NCBI GenBank assembly: GCA_021775095.1
Contig: JAJFII010000005.1
Location: forward strand, 25,393 to 89,392
Reading direction: 5' to 3'
DNA from: Rhodospirillales bacterium
Lineage (GTDB): Bacteria > Pseudomonadota > Alphaproteobacteria > Rhodospirillales > Casp-alpha2
Length of the DNA: 64,000 nucleotides
A program made the translations under genes and the position numbers. This document shows positions 41,873 through 50,786 of this stretch, piece after piece. How positions within the stretch are numbered: position 1 is the first letter of the stretch; each line of letters begins with the position of its first letter. A model generated the notes under the pieces. It saw only the letters and a program-made list of their open reading frames with translations. It did not search any database and was not told the origin of the DNA.

Positions 41873-42973
41873 ATGAAAATAGCAAAAATCGATATTATCC
41901 CCCTGGCAATTCCCTTCAAATTTGGAGGTAAACCCTATGGCTGGGGCAAACAGGCCTGGAGCCGTCTGAATACGACCTTAGTGCGGATCGAGACGGACAG
42001 TGGCCTTGTTGGTTGGGGAGACGCCTTCAGCTACAGCTCGCGGCGCGCCATTCAGGGTATTTTGGAAGAGATGGTTGTGCCGATTTTAATCGGCGAGGAC
42101 GCCACGGATATTTCAGGACTGATGCACCGTCTGCAGAAGGATCTGCATTTGTTTGGCCGTTACGGAATGATCATCCACGCCCTGTCGGGGGTCGATATTG
42201 CGCTTTGGGATATCGCTGGCAAAGCCGCTGGAATGCCCCTTTGTAACTTGCTGGGTGGCCGGGTCCGCAATGATCTTATTGGCTACTCAAGCCTGTTTAA
42301 ATATAACGATCCGGAATTGGTCGCGGAAAAAACCCGAACCTCCCTGGATCAGGGATTTGGCCTGGTAAAACTGCATGAAACCGGGGTCGCTGAAGTCGCC
42401 GCCGCCCGCCAGGAAGCCGGCCAGGAAATCCCCATCATGGTTGACACAAATTGTCCGTGGACCGCTGCAGAGGCCTACCAAATGGCGATGAAATTAAAAC
42501 CCTATGATTTGCTTTGGCTGGAAGAACCGCTTTTCCCACCGGAGGATTTTGCCGCCCTGGCAAATCTCGGCGCCCGTACAGGCGTTGCCATTGCCGCCGG
42601 CGAAAATGCCTGCACCGCTTACCAGTTTCGTGAAATGTTTCGCGCTGGGGCCGTCACCTATGCCCAGCCCAGCGTCACAAAGGTCGGCGGCATAACCGAA
42701 TTTCGTAAGATATCGACCCTGGCAGCCATCAATAGCGTGCAATTAATGCCCCATTCCCCCTACTTCGGACCGGGTTTTCTGGCCACCCTTCACCTGACGG
42801 CGGCAGAGGCTAATCCGGGATATATTGAGTGGTTTTACCTGGATCGGGAGGCTTGCCTCTACGGCGATGCCATCAAACCGAACAAGGGTTTTTATCAGGT
42901 TCCCCCTGGTCCGGGCCTCGGATTGGAGCCCGACCCAAACGTCATCAAAGATTATTGTATTCACGACGAATAG
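41873..42973 (+). CDS. Mandelate racemase/muconate lactonizing family protein (probable sugar-acid dehydratase)
   Basis: A 366-aa enolase-superfamily enzyme. N-terminal capping domain to ~125 (KIDIIPLAIPFKFGGKPYGW), then the barrel. Metal ligands are seen in IMVDTNCPW (Asp), LLWLEEPLFPPED (Glu) and AIAAGENACTAYQF (Glu). The second-strand lysine appears as LVKLHETG rather than a full KxK, and LMPHSPYFGPGFLATLHL holds a His-Ser-Pro-like catalytic base. ATG 41873 follows AGGAG; the frame extending to 41732 is not credible. With the TRAP transporter upstream and two oxidoreductases downstream it likely dehydrates an aldonate; the sugar cannot be read. Confidence 0.85.
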   Translation: MKIAKIDIIPLAIPFKFGGKPYGWGKQAWSRLNTTLVRIETDSGLVGWGDAFSYSSRRAIQGILEEMVVPILIGEDATDISGLMHRLQKDLHLFGRYGMIIHALSGVDIALWDIAGKAAGMPLCNLLGGRVRNDLIGYSSLFKYNDPELVAEKTRTSLDQGFGLVKLHETGVAEVAAARQEAGQEIPIMVDTNCPWTAAEAYQMAMKLKPYDLLWLEEPLFPPEDFAALANLGARTGVAIAAGENACTAYQFREMFRAGAVTYAQPSVTKVGGITEFRKISTLAAINSVQLMPHSPYFGPGFLATLHLTAAEANPGYIEWFYLDREACLYGDAIKPNKGFYQVPPGPGLGLEPDPNVIKDYCIHDE

Positions 42974-42983
42974 GAGTTCCCCA

Positions 42984-43967
42984 ATGCAATATCGAACCCT
43001 CGGAAAGACCGGTCTGAAAATTTCGGAAATCGTTTTTGGTGGCGGTTTCGTTGGCGGCATTTTGATTGACCCCGACGACGATGTGAAGCGCGAAGCCGTA
43101 CGCCGGGCTATGGCTGGCGGGGTCAACTGGATCGATACGGCCGCCTCCTACGGTCAGGGCCGTTCGGAGGAAAATCTTGGTTGGATCTTACCGGAACTGG
43201 AAATACAGCCCCATGTTTCGACAAAGGTCGGGCTCGACGCCGAGCGATTGGATGATATCCCCGGGCAGATCGAGGCCAGCCTGCACGCCAGTTTAAAACG
43301 CCTTAATAAAAATTCCGTCACCTTATTGCAACTCCACAATCAGCTCGGATCAACGGTTGGCGGACGTACCTTGTTACCCATCCATGCGCTCAAGGCGGCC
43401 GACGCCCTGGAACAGATGCGTGCGCAGGGGCTGACGCAATTTATTGGATTTACCGCCCTTGGCGAGGGCGCTGCCTGCACCGAGGTGGTCAATTCCGGGC
43501 GGTTTGACACGGCCCAGGTATATTATAATTTGCTCAACCCCAGTGCCGGATGGGCAGCACCCAGGGCGTGGCAATGTCATGACTTCAGTGGTTTGCTGGC
43601 GGCCTGCGAAAAAAACAATGTCGGTGTCATGAATATCCGGGTTTTTGCCGCCGGGTATTTAGTCACCGAGGTCCGCCATGGCCGGGAAATCCCGGTAACC
43701 GCCGAGTTTGACTCCGCATCGGAAACCGCCCGGGCAAAACGGGTCCTCGCCCAGTTGGGGATGGATAAAAATGGCATGACCCCTTATGGCAGCCGCTCGC
43801 AGACGGCCCTGCGTTTTGCCCTGTCTAACCCACGCCTGGCCTGTAGTGTCGTCGGTATGGCCGAACTCTCGCACCTGGACCAGGCGGTCGCCGCGTCCGA
43901 TATGGGGGCCTTACCGGCCGATGCCTTAAAGGCCCTGGAATCCCTGTATGATGCAACCGGAGGATAA
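42984..43967 (+). CDS. Aldo/keto reductase
   Basis: A 327-aa TIM-barrel oxidoreductase. The first strand MQYRTLGKTGLKISEIVFGG is typical of AKR. Catalytic residues: Asp and Tyr in NWIDTAASYGQGRSEENLG, Lys in HVSTKVGLDAE, and a histidine region LLQLHNQLGS. ATG 42984 follows AGGAG seven bases upstream and the dehydratase stop by ten bases. Its place between a dehydratase and an SDR suggests a sugar 1-dehydrogenase or reductase role. Its gene end also encodes the GGAGG ribosome site of the next gene. Confidence 0.88.
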   Translation: MQYRTLGKTGLKISEIVFGGGFVGGILIDPDDDVKREAVRRAMAGGVNWIDTAASYGQGRSEENLGWILPELEIQPHVSTKVGLDAERLDDIPGQIEASLHASLKRLNKNSVTLLQLHNQLGSTVGGRTLLPIHALKAADALEQMRAQGLTQFIGFTALGEGAACTEVVNSGRFDTAQVYYNLLNPSAGWAAPRAWQCHDFSGLLAACEKNNVGVMNIRVFAAGYLVTEVRHGREIPVTAEFDSASETARAKRVLAQLGMDKNGMTPYGSRSQTALRFALSNPRLACSVVGMAELSHLDQAVAASDMGALPADALKALESLYDATGG

Positions 43968-43971
43968 CCCA

Positions 43972-44430
43972 ATGACCAACGCCTGCACCCCAAATGCCAG
44001 CAACCATGAGGGTCTCACAGCCCTGGCGTCGCGGTTTGTTGATGTTGATGAACTGGCCTGGGAACCAACAACGGTTGACGGTGTTGAAACCAAAACCCTG
44101 CTGTTCGAAAAATCATCTGGACTGCTAACGGTTCTCATGAAAATGGCACCCGGATCAAAGCTTCCCGATCATGCCCACATGCAGATCGAACAGACTTTTG
44201 TGTTGGAAGGCACTTTGGTTTGTGGCGAAGGGGAATGTAAAACCGGTGATTTTGTCTGGCGTCCGGCCGGCAGTCGGCATCGGGCCTGGTGTCCGGACGG
44301 TGGCCTGATGCTGGCGATTTTCCAGGTTCCCAATAAATTTTTCACCGATCAGGGCGAACAGGACATTCTCGGTCAAAACTGGCAAACCCTGTGGGCCCAT
44401 TGTACCAATATGGAACAGAAAACCCTTTGA
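43972..44430 (+). CDS. Cupin-domain protein (ChrR/acetylacetone-dioxygenase-like)
   Basis: A 152-aa single-domain beta barrel. The first cupin motif appears as PDHAHMQIEQTFVLEGTLVC (His, His, Glu), followed by GDFVWRPAGSRHRAWCPDGG with the second-motif histidines; together these could bind a metal. ATG 43972 follows GGAGG eight bases upstream. The C-terminal tail (ILGQNWQTLWAHCTNM) is unassigned. It may be an isomerase, a dioxygenase or a regulator; operon context favours a small enzyme acting on a keto-sugar acid. Confidence 0.8.
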   Translation: MTNACTPNASNHEGLTALASRFVDVDELAWEPTTVDGVETKTLLFEKSSGLLTVLMKMAPGSKLPDHAHMQIEQTFVLEGTLVCGEGECKTGDFVWRPAGSRHRAWCPDGGLMLAIFQVPNKFFTDQGEQDILGQNWQTLWAHCTNMEQKTL

Positions 44431-44621
44431 AACCCCTCGTGTATGGCGTCATCGCCACCGGCCTGATTGGCCATCTGCACATCGTTCCTGTTGCCCTGAC
44501 GGTAAAAGGCGAACCGGCCGTCGCCGCCCGCGACGGGTTGCAGAACCCGCTGGTCACGGAGGCCACCAGCGGCTCCAACTTTGCCGGCCAGATCATCGAA
44601 ATGGGAGAATCATTGGCATGA
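44427..44621 (+). CDS. 64-codon protein of unknown function, coupled on both sides
   Basis: A short frame between the cupin and the SDR. TTG 44427 overlaps the cupin stop (TTGA) and its own TGA overlaps the SDR start (ATGA). The product (KPLVYGVIATGLIGHLHIVP, then VALTVKGEPAVAARDG, then NPLVTEATSGSNFAGQIIEM) has balanced composition and no homologue that I recognise. It resembles the tail of a larger enzyme, so it could be a degraded fragment kept in frame, but the tight overlaps argue for real translation. A GTG at 44439 is another possible start. Confidence 0.5.
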   Translation: MKPLVYGVIATGLIGHLHIVPVALTVKGEPAVAARDGLQNPLVTEATSGSNFAGQIIEMGESLA

Positions 44622-45340
44622 TCCCATGCCATGCACTGGTAACCGGCGGTTCCCATAACATCGGCAAAGCCATTTGTGAACGACTGACAGCAGACGGGAT
44701 CCCGGTTATTGTTCTCGATAACAGTCCGCCAGATCATGACAGCTACGATGTTTTTCATCATGTTGACCTGTCCGACGCCCGGGCGACGACCCAGTGTCTG
44801 GCCGAAATAACCGCCACCCATGAGATTACCAGATTGGTCAACAATGTGGGAATTGTCGCCCCAGCGGCGGTCGAAGAAGTAACGCTCGATCAGTTCGAAA
44901 CGATCCTCAACACCAATGCCCGAGCCGCCCTGCTCTGCACACAGGCCCTGTTGCCGACCATGAAAACCTATAAGTTTGGTCGCATCGTTTCGACCGCCAG
45001 CCGGGTCGTTCTGGGAAAGCAACTGCGCACCAGTTACAGTGCCTCCAAGGGCGCTATTCTGGCCATGAGCCGCACTTGGGCCCTTGAACTGGCAGCCCAC
45101 GGGATCACGGTTAACTGCATTGCGCCGGGTCCCATTGCGACTTCGGCCTTTTGGGAAAACAACCCACCGGACTCAACCCGGGCCAAGGCCATTATTCAAG
45201 GGATCCCCCTCGGCCGCATGGGGACGCCGGCCGATATTGCCCATGCCACCAGTTATTTCCTGGATGAGCGCAGTTCCTTTGTGACCGGTCAGGTTTTATA
45301 TGTGTGTGGCGGTTTAACCGTTGGATTGGCCGGCTCCTGA
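44618..45340 (+). CDS. Short-chain dehydrogenase/reductase
   Basis: A 240-aa classical SDR. Cofactor motif LVTGGSHNIGKAI, structural LVNNVGIVAP, catalytic Ser in RIVSTASRVV and YSASKGAILAMS (YxxxK), then VNCIAPGPIATSAF. The Asp after the second strand (VIVLDNSPPD) suggests NAD rather than NADP. ATG 44618 overlaps the preceding stop. It is the last gene of the run; a GGCCGG/CCGGCC hairpin spans its stop codon (45328-45346). Likely oxidises a hydroxyl of the sugar acid, for example a 2-keto-3-deoxy acid; substrate is inferred. Confidence 0.88.
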   Translation: MIPCHALVTGGSHNIGKAICERLTADGIPVIVLDNSPPDHDSYDVFHHVDLSDARATTQCLAEITATHEITRLVNNVGIVAPAAVEEVTLDQFETILNTNARAALLCTQALLPTMKTYKFGRIVSTASRVVLGKQLRTSYSASKGAILAMSRTWALELAAHGITVNCIAPGPIATSAFWENNPPDSTRAKAIIQGIPLGRMGTPADIAHATSYFLDERSSFVTGQVLYVCGGLTVGLAGS

Positions 45341-45447
45341 CCGGCCCATCAGGCAGAATTACCGCCCTTCGACGGGTTCGGGATCTTTGATCTAAATAAA
45401 ATTCATCGGGCCTGAAAGACGGGTTTTATCTCGAGAAAATGCCCGCT

Positions 45448-45488
45448 TGATAACAATTTGCCTTGCATATAGTATACATGGAAACTAT
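45448..45488 (+). promoter_or_regulatory. Candidate promoter and operator of the marR operon
   Basis: TTGATA (45448-45453) and TAGTAT (45470-45475) at 16-base spacing resemble a promoter. An inverted repeat ATAGT (45469-45473) and ACTAT (45484-45488) overlaps the -10 and would suit autorepression by the MarR product encoded ten bases on. No clear ribosome site precedes ATG 45498, so the mRNA leader may be very short. Confidence 0.38.
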
Positions 45489-45497
45489 TTTATTCCC

Positions 45498-45974
45498 ATG
45501 GAAGAAGAAAATCTCGACCGTAATTTCGGATTTTTAACCCACGATGTTGCGCGGTTAATGCAAAACGACTTCGACCGACGGGTCCGTAACCTGGGCATCA
45601 CCCGGGCCCAATGGCGGGTGCTGATGTGGGTTTACCGTACCCCCGGTGTCACCCAGTCGGAACTGGCAGATACCCTGGACGTGCAAAAGGCCGCCCTTGG
45701 CCGCATGCTCGACCGGCTTTCCGATAAGGGCTGGATCAAACGCCAGGCGGATTCCGACGACCGTCGTATCCGCCGGGTTCAATTATCGAAAGAAGTGGAA
45801 CCGCTGATCGCTACCATGCGGACAATCGCCGCAGAATTACGGGCGGCCGCCATGGCTGGAATTTCCGAGCCAGACAGAGAACATTTTGTCGATACGTTGC
45901 TGCTGATGAAAAACAATCTGATCGCATTCCAGGGCGAAGACCTGAACACAACCGGGGTCGCCAGCGATGAATGA
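45498..45974 (+). CDS. MarR-family transcriptional regulator
   Basis: A 158-aa winged-helix regulator. The DNA-binding core reads ITRAQWRVLMWVYRTPGVTQ, then SELADTLDVQKAALGRMLDR and the wing DSDDRRIRRVQLSKE. ATG 45498 opens the family-like N-terminus; residues upstream in the same frame do not fit. Its stop overlaps the next gene's start by eight bases (ATGAATGA), so it is co-translated with an EmrA-like efflux adaptor, the arrangement of self-regulated drug-efflux operons. Confidence 0.9.
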   Translation: MEEENLDRNFGFLTHDVARLMQNDFDRRVRNLGITRAQWRVLMWVYRTPGVTQSELADTLDVQKAALGRMLDRLSDKGWIKRQADSDDRRIRRVQLSKEVEPLIATMRTIAAELRAAAMAGISEPDREHFVDTLLLMKNNLIAFQGEDLNTTGVASDE

Positions 45975-47142
45975 AACATCAGCCAAAAAAACCAAACCCA
46001 TGGATCCCATTGCAGTCACCAAGCAGAAAGAACCCGAGCCGGCTGCCAAACCGCGAACCTTAAAAAAATGGATCCGACGTATTCTATTGGCCCCCCTGAT
46101 CCCACTGCTGGTATTGGCCGGGGCGTGGGCCTACGAAAATACCGGTCGTATCGTCAGCACAGAAAACGCCTACGTAAAAACCAATATCACCCCGATCACT
46201 AGCATTGTTACCGGTCCCGTCGCTGAGGTTGCGGTACGGGAAAATCAACTGGTCCAGGCGGGAGACTTGTTATTCAGGGTAAATCCGGACCAGTTCGTAT
46301 ACGCCCTGGAGGCCGCAGAGGCGGATCTTGCCACCGCCCGCATTGCCGTCGACGGCCTTAAATCGGATTTTCGCCAATACGGAGTGGAGCTTAAAGAAGC
46401 CCGCGAACGGGTTTTGTTTAACCAGCTTAAACTAGACCGGCAAAAAACCCTGGAATCTAAAAAATTCGGCCGCCGGGCCCTGATGGAGGAAGCCCAGTAC
46501 AACCTGGCAGCGGCCCGCCAGCATGAAATCGCCATTCGCGAACGCCGCCGCAAGGCCCTGATCAGCCTGCAAGGCGACACCAATTTGCCGGTTGATGAGC
46601 ACCCGTCGGTTAAGGAAAAAATTGCCCTGCAAAATCGCGCCGCAAGCCATTTGCAAGATACCCGCATTTACGCCCCGGTCGATGGCATCGTCACCAATGT
46701 TAATCTCAGAACCAGCGAATATCTGGAAGCCGGAGATCCGGTGTTCAGTCTGGTTGAGACGTCAAACATGTGGATCGAAGCCAATTTAAAGGAAACCCAG
46801 CTGACCCATGTGGCGCTCGGCCAGGATGCGGAATTTGTTGCCGATTCTTACCCCGATGTTGTCTGGCCATCCCGGGTCACCACAATCAGTCCGGCGACCG
46901 GTGCCGAATTTGCCTTGTTACCTGCCCAAAATGCCAGCGGCAACTGGGTAAAAGTGGTTCAACGCGTGCCCGTTCGGTTTTCCGTCGAAAGCAAACCTGG
47001 AATGCCCGAATTGCGCGCCGGGATGACCGTGACCGTTTCCATCGATACCCAACGCCAACGGACGGTTGCCGGTCTGTGGCAAGATGTCGTTGCAACCTAC
47101 CAGTCGCTTAAGGAAAAATATTTTCCAGACCTTACTTTCTGA
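45967..47142 (+). CDS. EmrA-like HlyD-family membrane fusion protein
   Basis: A 391-aa periplasmic adaptor. A cytoplasmic tail is followed by one membrane segment (about 39-55, LLAPLIPLLVLAGAWAY), a lipoyl half (AYVKTNITPITSIVTGPVAE), a coiled-coil hairpin (about 105-220), the second half (TRIYAPVDGIVTNVNLRTSE) and a beta-barrel (MWIEANLKETQLTHVALGQD). EmrA proteins normally partner with the MFS pump EmrB; no EmrB follows. A LysE-type exporter gene lies next on the same strand. Confidence 0.9.
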   Translation: MNETSAKKTKPMDPIAVTKQKEPEPAAKPRTLKKWIRRILLAPLIPLLVLAGAWAYENTGRIVSTENAYVKTNITPITSIVTGPVAEVAVRENQLVQAGDLLFRVNPDQFVYALEAAEADLATARIAVDGLKSDFRQYGVELKEARERVLFNQLKLDRQKTLESKKFGRRALMEEAQYNLAAARQHEIAIRERRRKALISLQGDTNLPVDEHPSVKEKIALQNRAASHLQDTRIYAPVDGIVTNVNLRTSEYLEAGDPVFSLVETSNMWIEANLKETQLTHVALGQDAEFVADSYPDVVWPSRVTTISPATGAEFALLPAQNASGNWVKVVQRVPVRFSVESKPGMPELRAGMTVTVSIDTQRQRTVAGLWQDVVATYQSLKEKYFPDLTF

Positions 47143-47183
47143 ACTGCAAAAACCCTCCTAAAACCCAACGGTCACCAGACTTT

Positions 47184-47777
47184 ATGATTGCGTATATTGC
47201 GGCAGTTACTTTCCTGATTATCACCCCGGGACCCGGCGTTCTGACGACCGCCGGTGTCGGTTCCGCCTACGGATTTCGCGCTGGGCTGGCCTACATGTCG
47301 GGCATTATATTTGGCTCGCTCATCGTCATGTCGTCTGTTGCTTCGGGACTGGCGGCCATCGTCTTTTCCGTACCCTTCGTTCGCAATATTCTGCTGGTTG
47401 GCTCCCTCACCTATCTTTTATACTTGGCCTTTCGTATTGCTACATCGGGGGCGCGGGTCGCCTTTATCGAAACCGACCGTCCGCTCGGTTTTTTTAACGG
47501 CATGACCTTGTCAGTGATCAATCCAAAGGCCTATGCGGTGGCGACCACGATCTTTAGTGGTTTCACCGTTTTACCCGACAGTCCCTATCTGGAACCGGCC
47601 ATCAAGATCATCATTTTTGGCAGCATCTCGGTCCCCATGCACTTTATCTGGCTTTATGCCGGTGCGTCTCTGAAACGATTGCGGCTCAGCCCCAAAATCA
47701 TGCGGCTGGTTAATGTGGGAATGGCCACGGCCATGCTGGCGGTCGTTGCCCTGGCACTTTATTCGTCAAACATTTAG
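47184..47777 (+). CDS. LysE/RhtB-family amino-acid exporter
   Basis: A 197-aa membrane protein with about six hydrophobic segments and the family signature FLIITPGPGVLTTAGVGSAY near the N-terminus, then GFRAGLAYMSGIIFGSLIVM and LSVINPKAYAVATTIFSGF. These exporters remove amino acids or related metabolites. It lies 41 bases after the EmrA-like gene and ends two bases from the convergent MFS gene. The substrate cannot be predicted. Confidence 0.9.
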   Translation: MIAYIAAVTFLIITPGPGVLTTAGVGSAYGFRAGLAYMSGIIFGSLIVMSSVASGLAAIVFSVPFVRNILLVGSLTYLLYLAFRIATSGARVAFIETDRPLGFFNGMTLSVINPKAYAVATTIFSGFTVLPDSPYLEPAIKIIIFGSISVPMHFIWLYAGASLKRLRLSPKIMRLVNVGMATAMLAVVALALYSSNI

Positions 47778-47779
47778 GT

Positions 47780-49066
47780 TCAGGACTCGCCGGGCAGGAC
47801 CGGAGCCCGCATAAACAAGGCAATCACCGCCATGGTCGCGGGCAAAACAGCAAGCCCCATGAGCATGGGTCCGAAACTGCCGTAGGTGTCGATCGCGTAA
47901 CCCAGTGGTAATGGCCCGAGCGAGGCACCAATAACCCCGATCATCTGGCCCGTGCCCTGGACACTGCCCAGGTGTTTGCGGCCAAAATAGCGGGCATACA
48001 TATAAGAAAAGAAAGTCATGGTGACGGCGTTGTTGAGGCCAAAAATCATGGCGTAGAGAATGGCCGTTGGCAGGTCATTGACAAAGGTAACGCTAAGCAG
48101 TGCACAGGCCATAACGATCAGGCCGCCAGAAAAGATCCGTTCCGTTGGATAACGGTCCAACAGCTTACCAACCAGCGGCATGCAAAAAACCATAGTCAGA
48201 GCCGACAGGGGAAAAGCCTTCGATGCAATCTGCGGCGCCAAACCCTGATTGGCAAAAATCGAGACCTGAAAAAAATGCAGAGAGGTCACCAGCATCGACA
48301 ACATAAACATGCCGCTGGAAAGAATATAAAAAGCCGGTGTGCGCAGCGCTTGTTTGATGGTCAGACCGGTAATATGGGCGGTTCGATCGGTTGATTTCGT
48401 TTCGCTCGGAATGGCTTCGTGTACGTCGCCGTCCGGCAACAGGCCCACATCTTCAGGCCGGTTGATGGCAAAAAACAGGATCGGTATGATCAATAATCCC
48501 CAAGACATCAGGCCCAGGACGATCCACGCCTCGCGCCAGCCAATATTGTCTATTAACCATTGCGCCATCGGCGGATGAACGGCCATGGACAGGGAAAAAC
48601 CCAGACCCATCAGGCTCATGGCCAGTCCGCGTTTTTTTGAAAACCATTGGGAGACCAGGTTGACACAACCCATCATCACCGATCCCTGGGCCAGATACCT
48701 GAGCGAGGCAAAACCCAGGGCCAGCCAGATTAAACCGGTCGCCGCACCAAAGGCAAAACAAGCCGCACCCAACAACAAGGCAATGATCACCATCATCCGG
48801 CGCGCCCCGTGTTTGTCAATCAATCGCCCCATGAAGGGTAGACAAAAAGCCGCTACCAATGTGGCAAACCCATAAGCCGAAGCAATTGTTGTCCCCGTTA
48901 ACCCCAGTTCCGTGCCAATCGGCCCGACGAACACACTAAAAGTATGGGACTGACCCGGGCCGCTGGCAAACATGCCCAGAGCGCCTATGCCCAGCACAAC
49001 CCACCCATAGAAAAATTTTGACTGGACGCGCCTTACCATACGATCCCGAATGTGGGCCAGTGCCAT
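47780..49066 (-). CDS. MFS transporter (oxalate/formate antiporter-like)
   Basis: A 428-aa permease with 12 predicted membrane segments. The N-terminus FFYGWVVLGIGALGMFASGP is common in the monocarboxylate/OFA-like MFS branch, and the loop motif FMGRLIDKHGARRMMV is the MFS motif A. A long central loop near 190-225 separates the halves. ATG 49066 follows AGGAATTAAC. It lies downstream of the amidohydrolase on the same strand (104-base gap) and may carry the amidohydrolase's substrate or product, probably a carboxylate. Confidence 0.88.
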   Translation of the reverse strand: MALAHIRDRMVRRVQSKFFYGWVVLGIGALGMFASGPGQSHTFSVFVGPIGTELGLTGTTIASAYGFATLVAAFCLPFMGRLIDKHGARRMMVIIALLLGAACFAFGAATGLIWLALGFASLRYLAQGSVMMGCVNLVSQWFSKKRGLAMSLMGLGFSLSMAVHPPMAQWLIDNIGWREAWIVLGLMSWGLLIIPILFFAINRPEDVGLLPDGDVHEAIPSETKSTDRTAHITGLTIKQALRTPAFYILSSGMFMLSMLVTSLHFFQVSIFANQGLAPQIASKAFPLSALTMVFCMPLVGKLLDRYPTERIFSGGLIVMACALLSVTFVNDLPTAILYAMIFGLNNAVTMTFFSYMYARYFGRKHLGSVQGTGQMIGVIGASLGPLPLGYAIDTYGSFGPMLMGLAVLPATMAVIALFMRAPVLPGES

Positions 49067-49169
49067 GTTAATTCCTGTTCTGGTAGAAAGTTTGCAAAAA
49101 TCCGAAAATTAAGAAGGCGATTATCCCAATTCTTGGATGAATTACCACCCCGAAATTCGGGGGAAACCG

Positions 49170-50126
49170 TTAAAGCCGGTAAAAACGTTCCGCCGTATCA
49201 TGAAACAGCGCCGCCCGTTCGGATTTGGAACAATCTGTGATCATGTGGGCGATCGCCTTGACCTGCTCGACATAACCAATGCGTAAGCCAGCGACGGGAA
49301 AATTCGACGCAAACATACAGCGGTTAAACCCAAAAATCTCAAGCGCTTGGCGGACCAGTCGACGGTTATCCTGGTAATCCCAGGCGTCGCCTGCAAGGCC
49401 CAGTTCGGAAATTTTGAGGTGGACATGTTCGTGCTGTGCCAGAGCCACCATCCCCGCCCGCCATTCCGCCAATCCGGATGCGCTGCGGTCCCAGGCAAGA
49501 CCCGTATGTTCCACGACAATCGGCAAATCCGGATACAGAGCGCAGACCTCGGCGGCTTCCCGTAGATGCCAGTAAGGCACCCGCAAATCCCACGACAGAT
49601 TGAATTTGCGCAACAGTCCCAATCCGGCGCGCCAAGTCGCGTCGCCAAGGCTGCAGGGCTTGCCGTGCACGTCATTGCGCGTCGCCGCCGAAGCGGCAGT
49701 AAGTGGTTTGCTGCGAATGCCGCGAACCGCAGCACAGGCCGCCTGTTCGGCGAGGATGCTTTCGCTGGTCGGAAAATGCAGCCAGGAATGGGCAACCAGG
49801 GCGTCAGGCAAACCCTGGTCTTCAATCACAGACGATAACCACCGGGTCTCGGCCAGCGGATGGGTATGGTCGGCTTCGGCTTCCACGTGAACGGTTTTGA
49901 CGACCCTTAAATCCCCCGTATCAGCGCGAAAATCCTTTGGCAGATAGTTTTGTTTGATGGCCTCGTAATTACCCAACAGAAAATGCGCTTCCGGCCGGTC
50001 GGTCAACCACGGGTAATAGACGGCGTCTAAGTCAAACAGGTGATGATGGCCGTCGATGATATCGAAATCCATATCCAGTCCGGTAAAATCGGGCAGATTG
50101 GTGGGTTGGGAGAGGTCGTCGTTCAT
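49170..50126 (-). CDS. Amidohydrolase family 2 protein (lactonase/fuconolactonase-like, COG3618 type)
   Basis: A 318-aa TIM-barrel hydrolase. Metal-ligand motif FDIIDGHHHLFDLDAVYYPW at the N-terminus, strand VVKTVHVEAEADHTHPLAET, then LPIVVEHTGLAWDRSASGL and RCMFASNFPVAGLRI. This pattern matches the 2-pyrone-4,6-dicarboxylate lactonase/L-fuconolactonase group. In oxidative fucose-type pathways such an enzyme opens the lactone made by a sugar 1-dehydrogenase. ATG 50126 has only a weak ribosome site. The gene is divergent from the EthD-like gene, with about 270 bases between showing no other gene. Confidence 0.85.
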   Translation of the reverse strand: MNDDLSQPTNLPDFTGLDMDFDIIDGHHHLFDLDAVYYPWLTDRPEAHFLLGNYEAIKQNYLPKDFRADTGDLRVVKTVHVEAEADHTHPLAETRWLSSVIEDQGLPDALVAHSWLHFPTSESILAEQAACAAVRGIRSKPLTAASAATRNDVHGKPCSLGDATWRAGLGLLRKFNLSWDLRVPYWHLREAAEVCALYPDLPIVVEHTGLAWDRSASGLAEWRAGMVALAQHEHVHLKISELGLAGDAWDYQDNRRLVRQALEIFGFNRCMFASNFPVAGLRIGYVEQVKAIAHMITDCSKSERAALFHDTAERFYRL

Positions 50127-50398
50127 GGTGCTCTATTGCCGTTTTACAGTTACAAAAATTATGCCGCTGGGCCGCGCGAAGGCCTCGAATTGCCCCCTAC
50201 CTGCACCTCGGAAACCGGTGCCAGGCCGGACGGCCCATCGTCGCGCAAAAACCGCTCGACGACCAGAACATAATCCCCGTTCGGCACGGGTTAAAGCTTC
50301 ATTGGACCTTGCCTAAATCCGTCATTGCCTGCACAGTCGCAGCGAAATAATTCCCGCGCTCCTGGCGAGCCGACCCACCCCATCAAACGGAGATCCCC

Positions 50399-50761
50399 AT
50401 GGCAAACAAGGCAAAGTATCTGTTCATTGCAAGCATGGACGTCGAGCCGGAAAAACTCGACTTGTTCAACGATGTCTACGACACGGAACACGTGCCCCTG
50501 CTGATGAAGGTCCCCGGGGTGATCGAAATTTCCCGGCTGTCGCTGGAACCCCTGAAACTCAGTATGGGCGGAAAAATTATGGATATTGTTGCCGAAGGCG
50601 AACCCAATTTTTCTGCCTTTTACTGGATTGAAAACCCGCAAGTTCTGACCAGTAAAGCCTGGGGCGACGCCATCGAAGAAGGCCGCTGGCCAGAACAGGT
50701 ACGCCCCTATACCAAAAACCGCCGCCACGTGCTGCGTAAAGTCATGGAACCCAGCGGCTAA
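50399..50761 (+). CDS. EthD-like dimeric alpha/beta-barrel protein
   Basis: A 120-aa protein with the ferredoxin-like layout of dimeric alpha+beta barrels: strand KAKYLFIASMDV, helix with DVYDTEHVPLLMKVPGV, strand EISRLSLEP, then a second half including FSAFYWIENPQVLTS and a C-terminal RPYTKNRRHVL. The central Tyr-x-x-x-His pattern (YDTEHVP) is typical of EthD/antibiotic-monooxygenase-like small proteins. ATG 50399 follows GGAG six bases upstream. It heads a plus-strand run with EamA, NIPSNAP and MsrA genes. Activity unknown. Confidence 0.78.
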   Translation: MANKAKYLFIASMDVEPEKLDLFNDVYDTEHVPLLMKVPGVIEISRLSLEPLKLSMGGKIMDIVAEGEPNFSAFYWIENPQVLTSKAWGDAIEEGRWPEQVRPYTKNRRHVLRKVMEPSG

Positions 50762-50786
50762 GGCCGGCTGGCGGGATATCTTTGAG

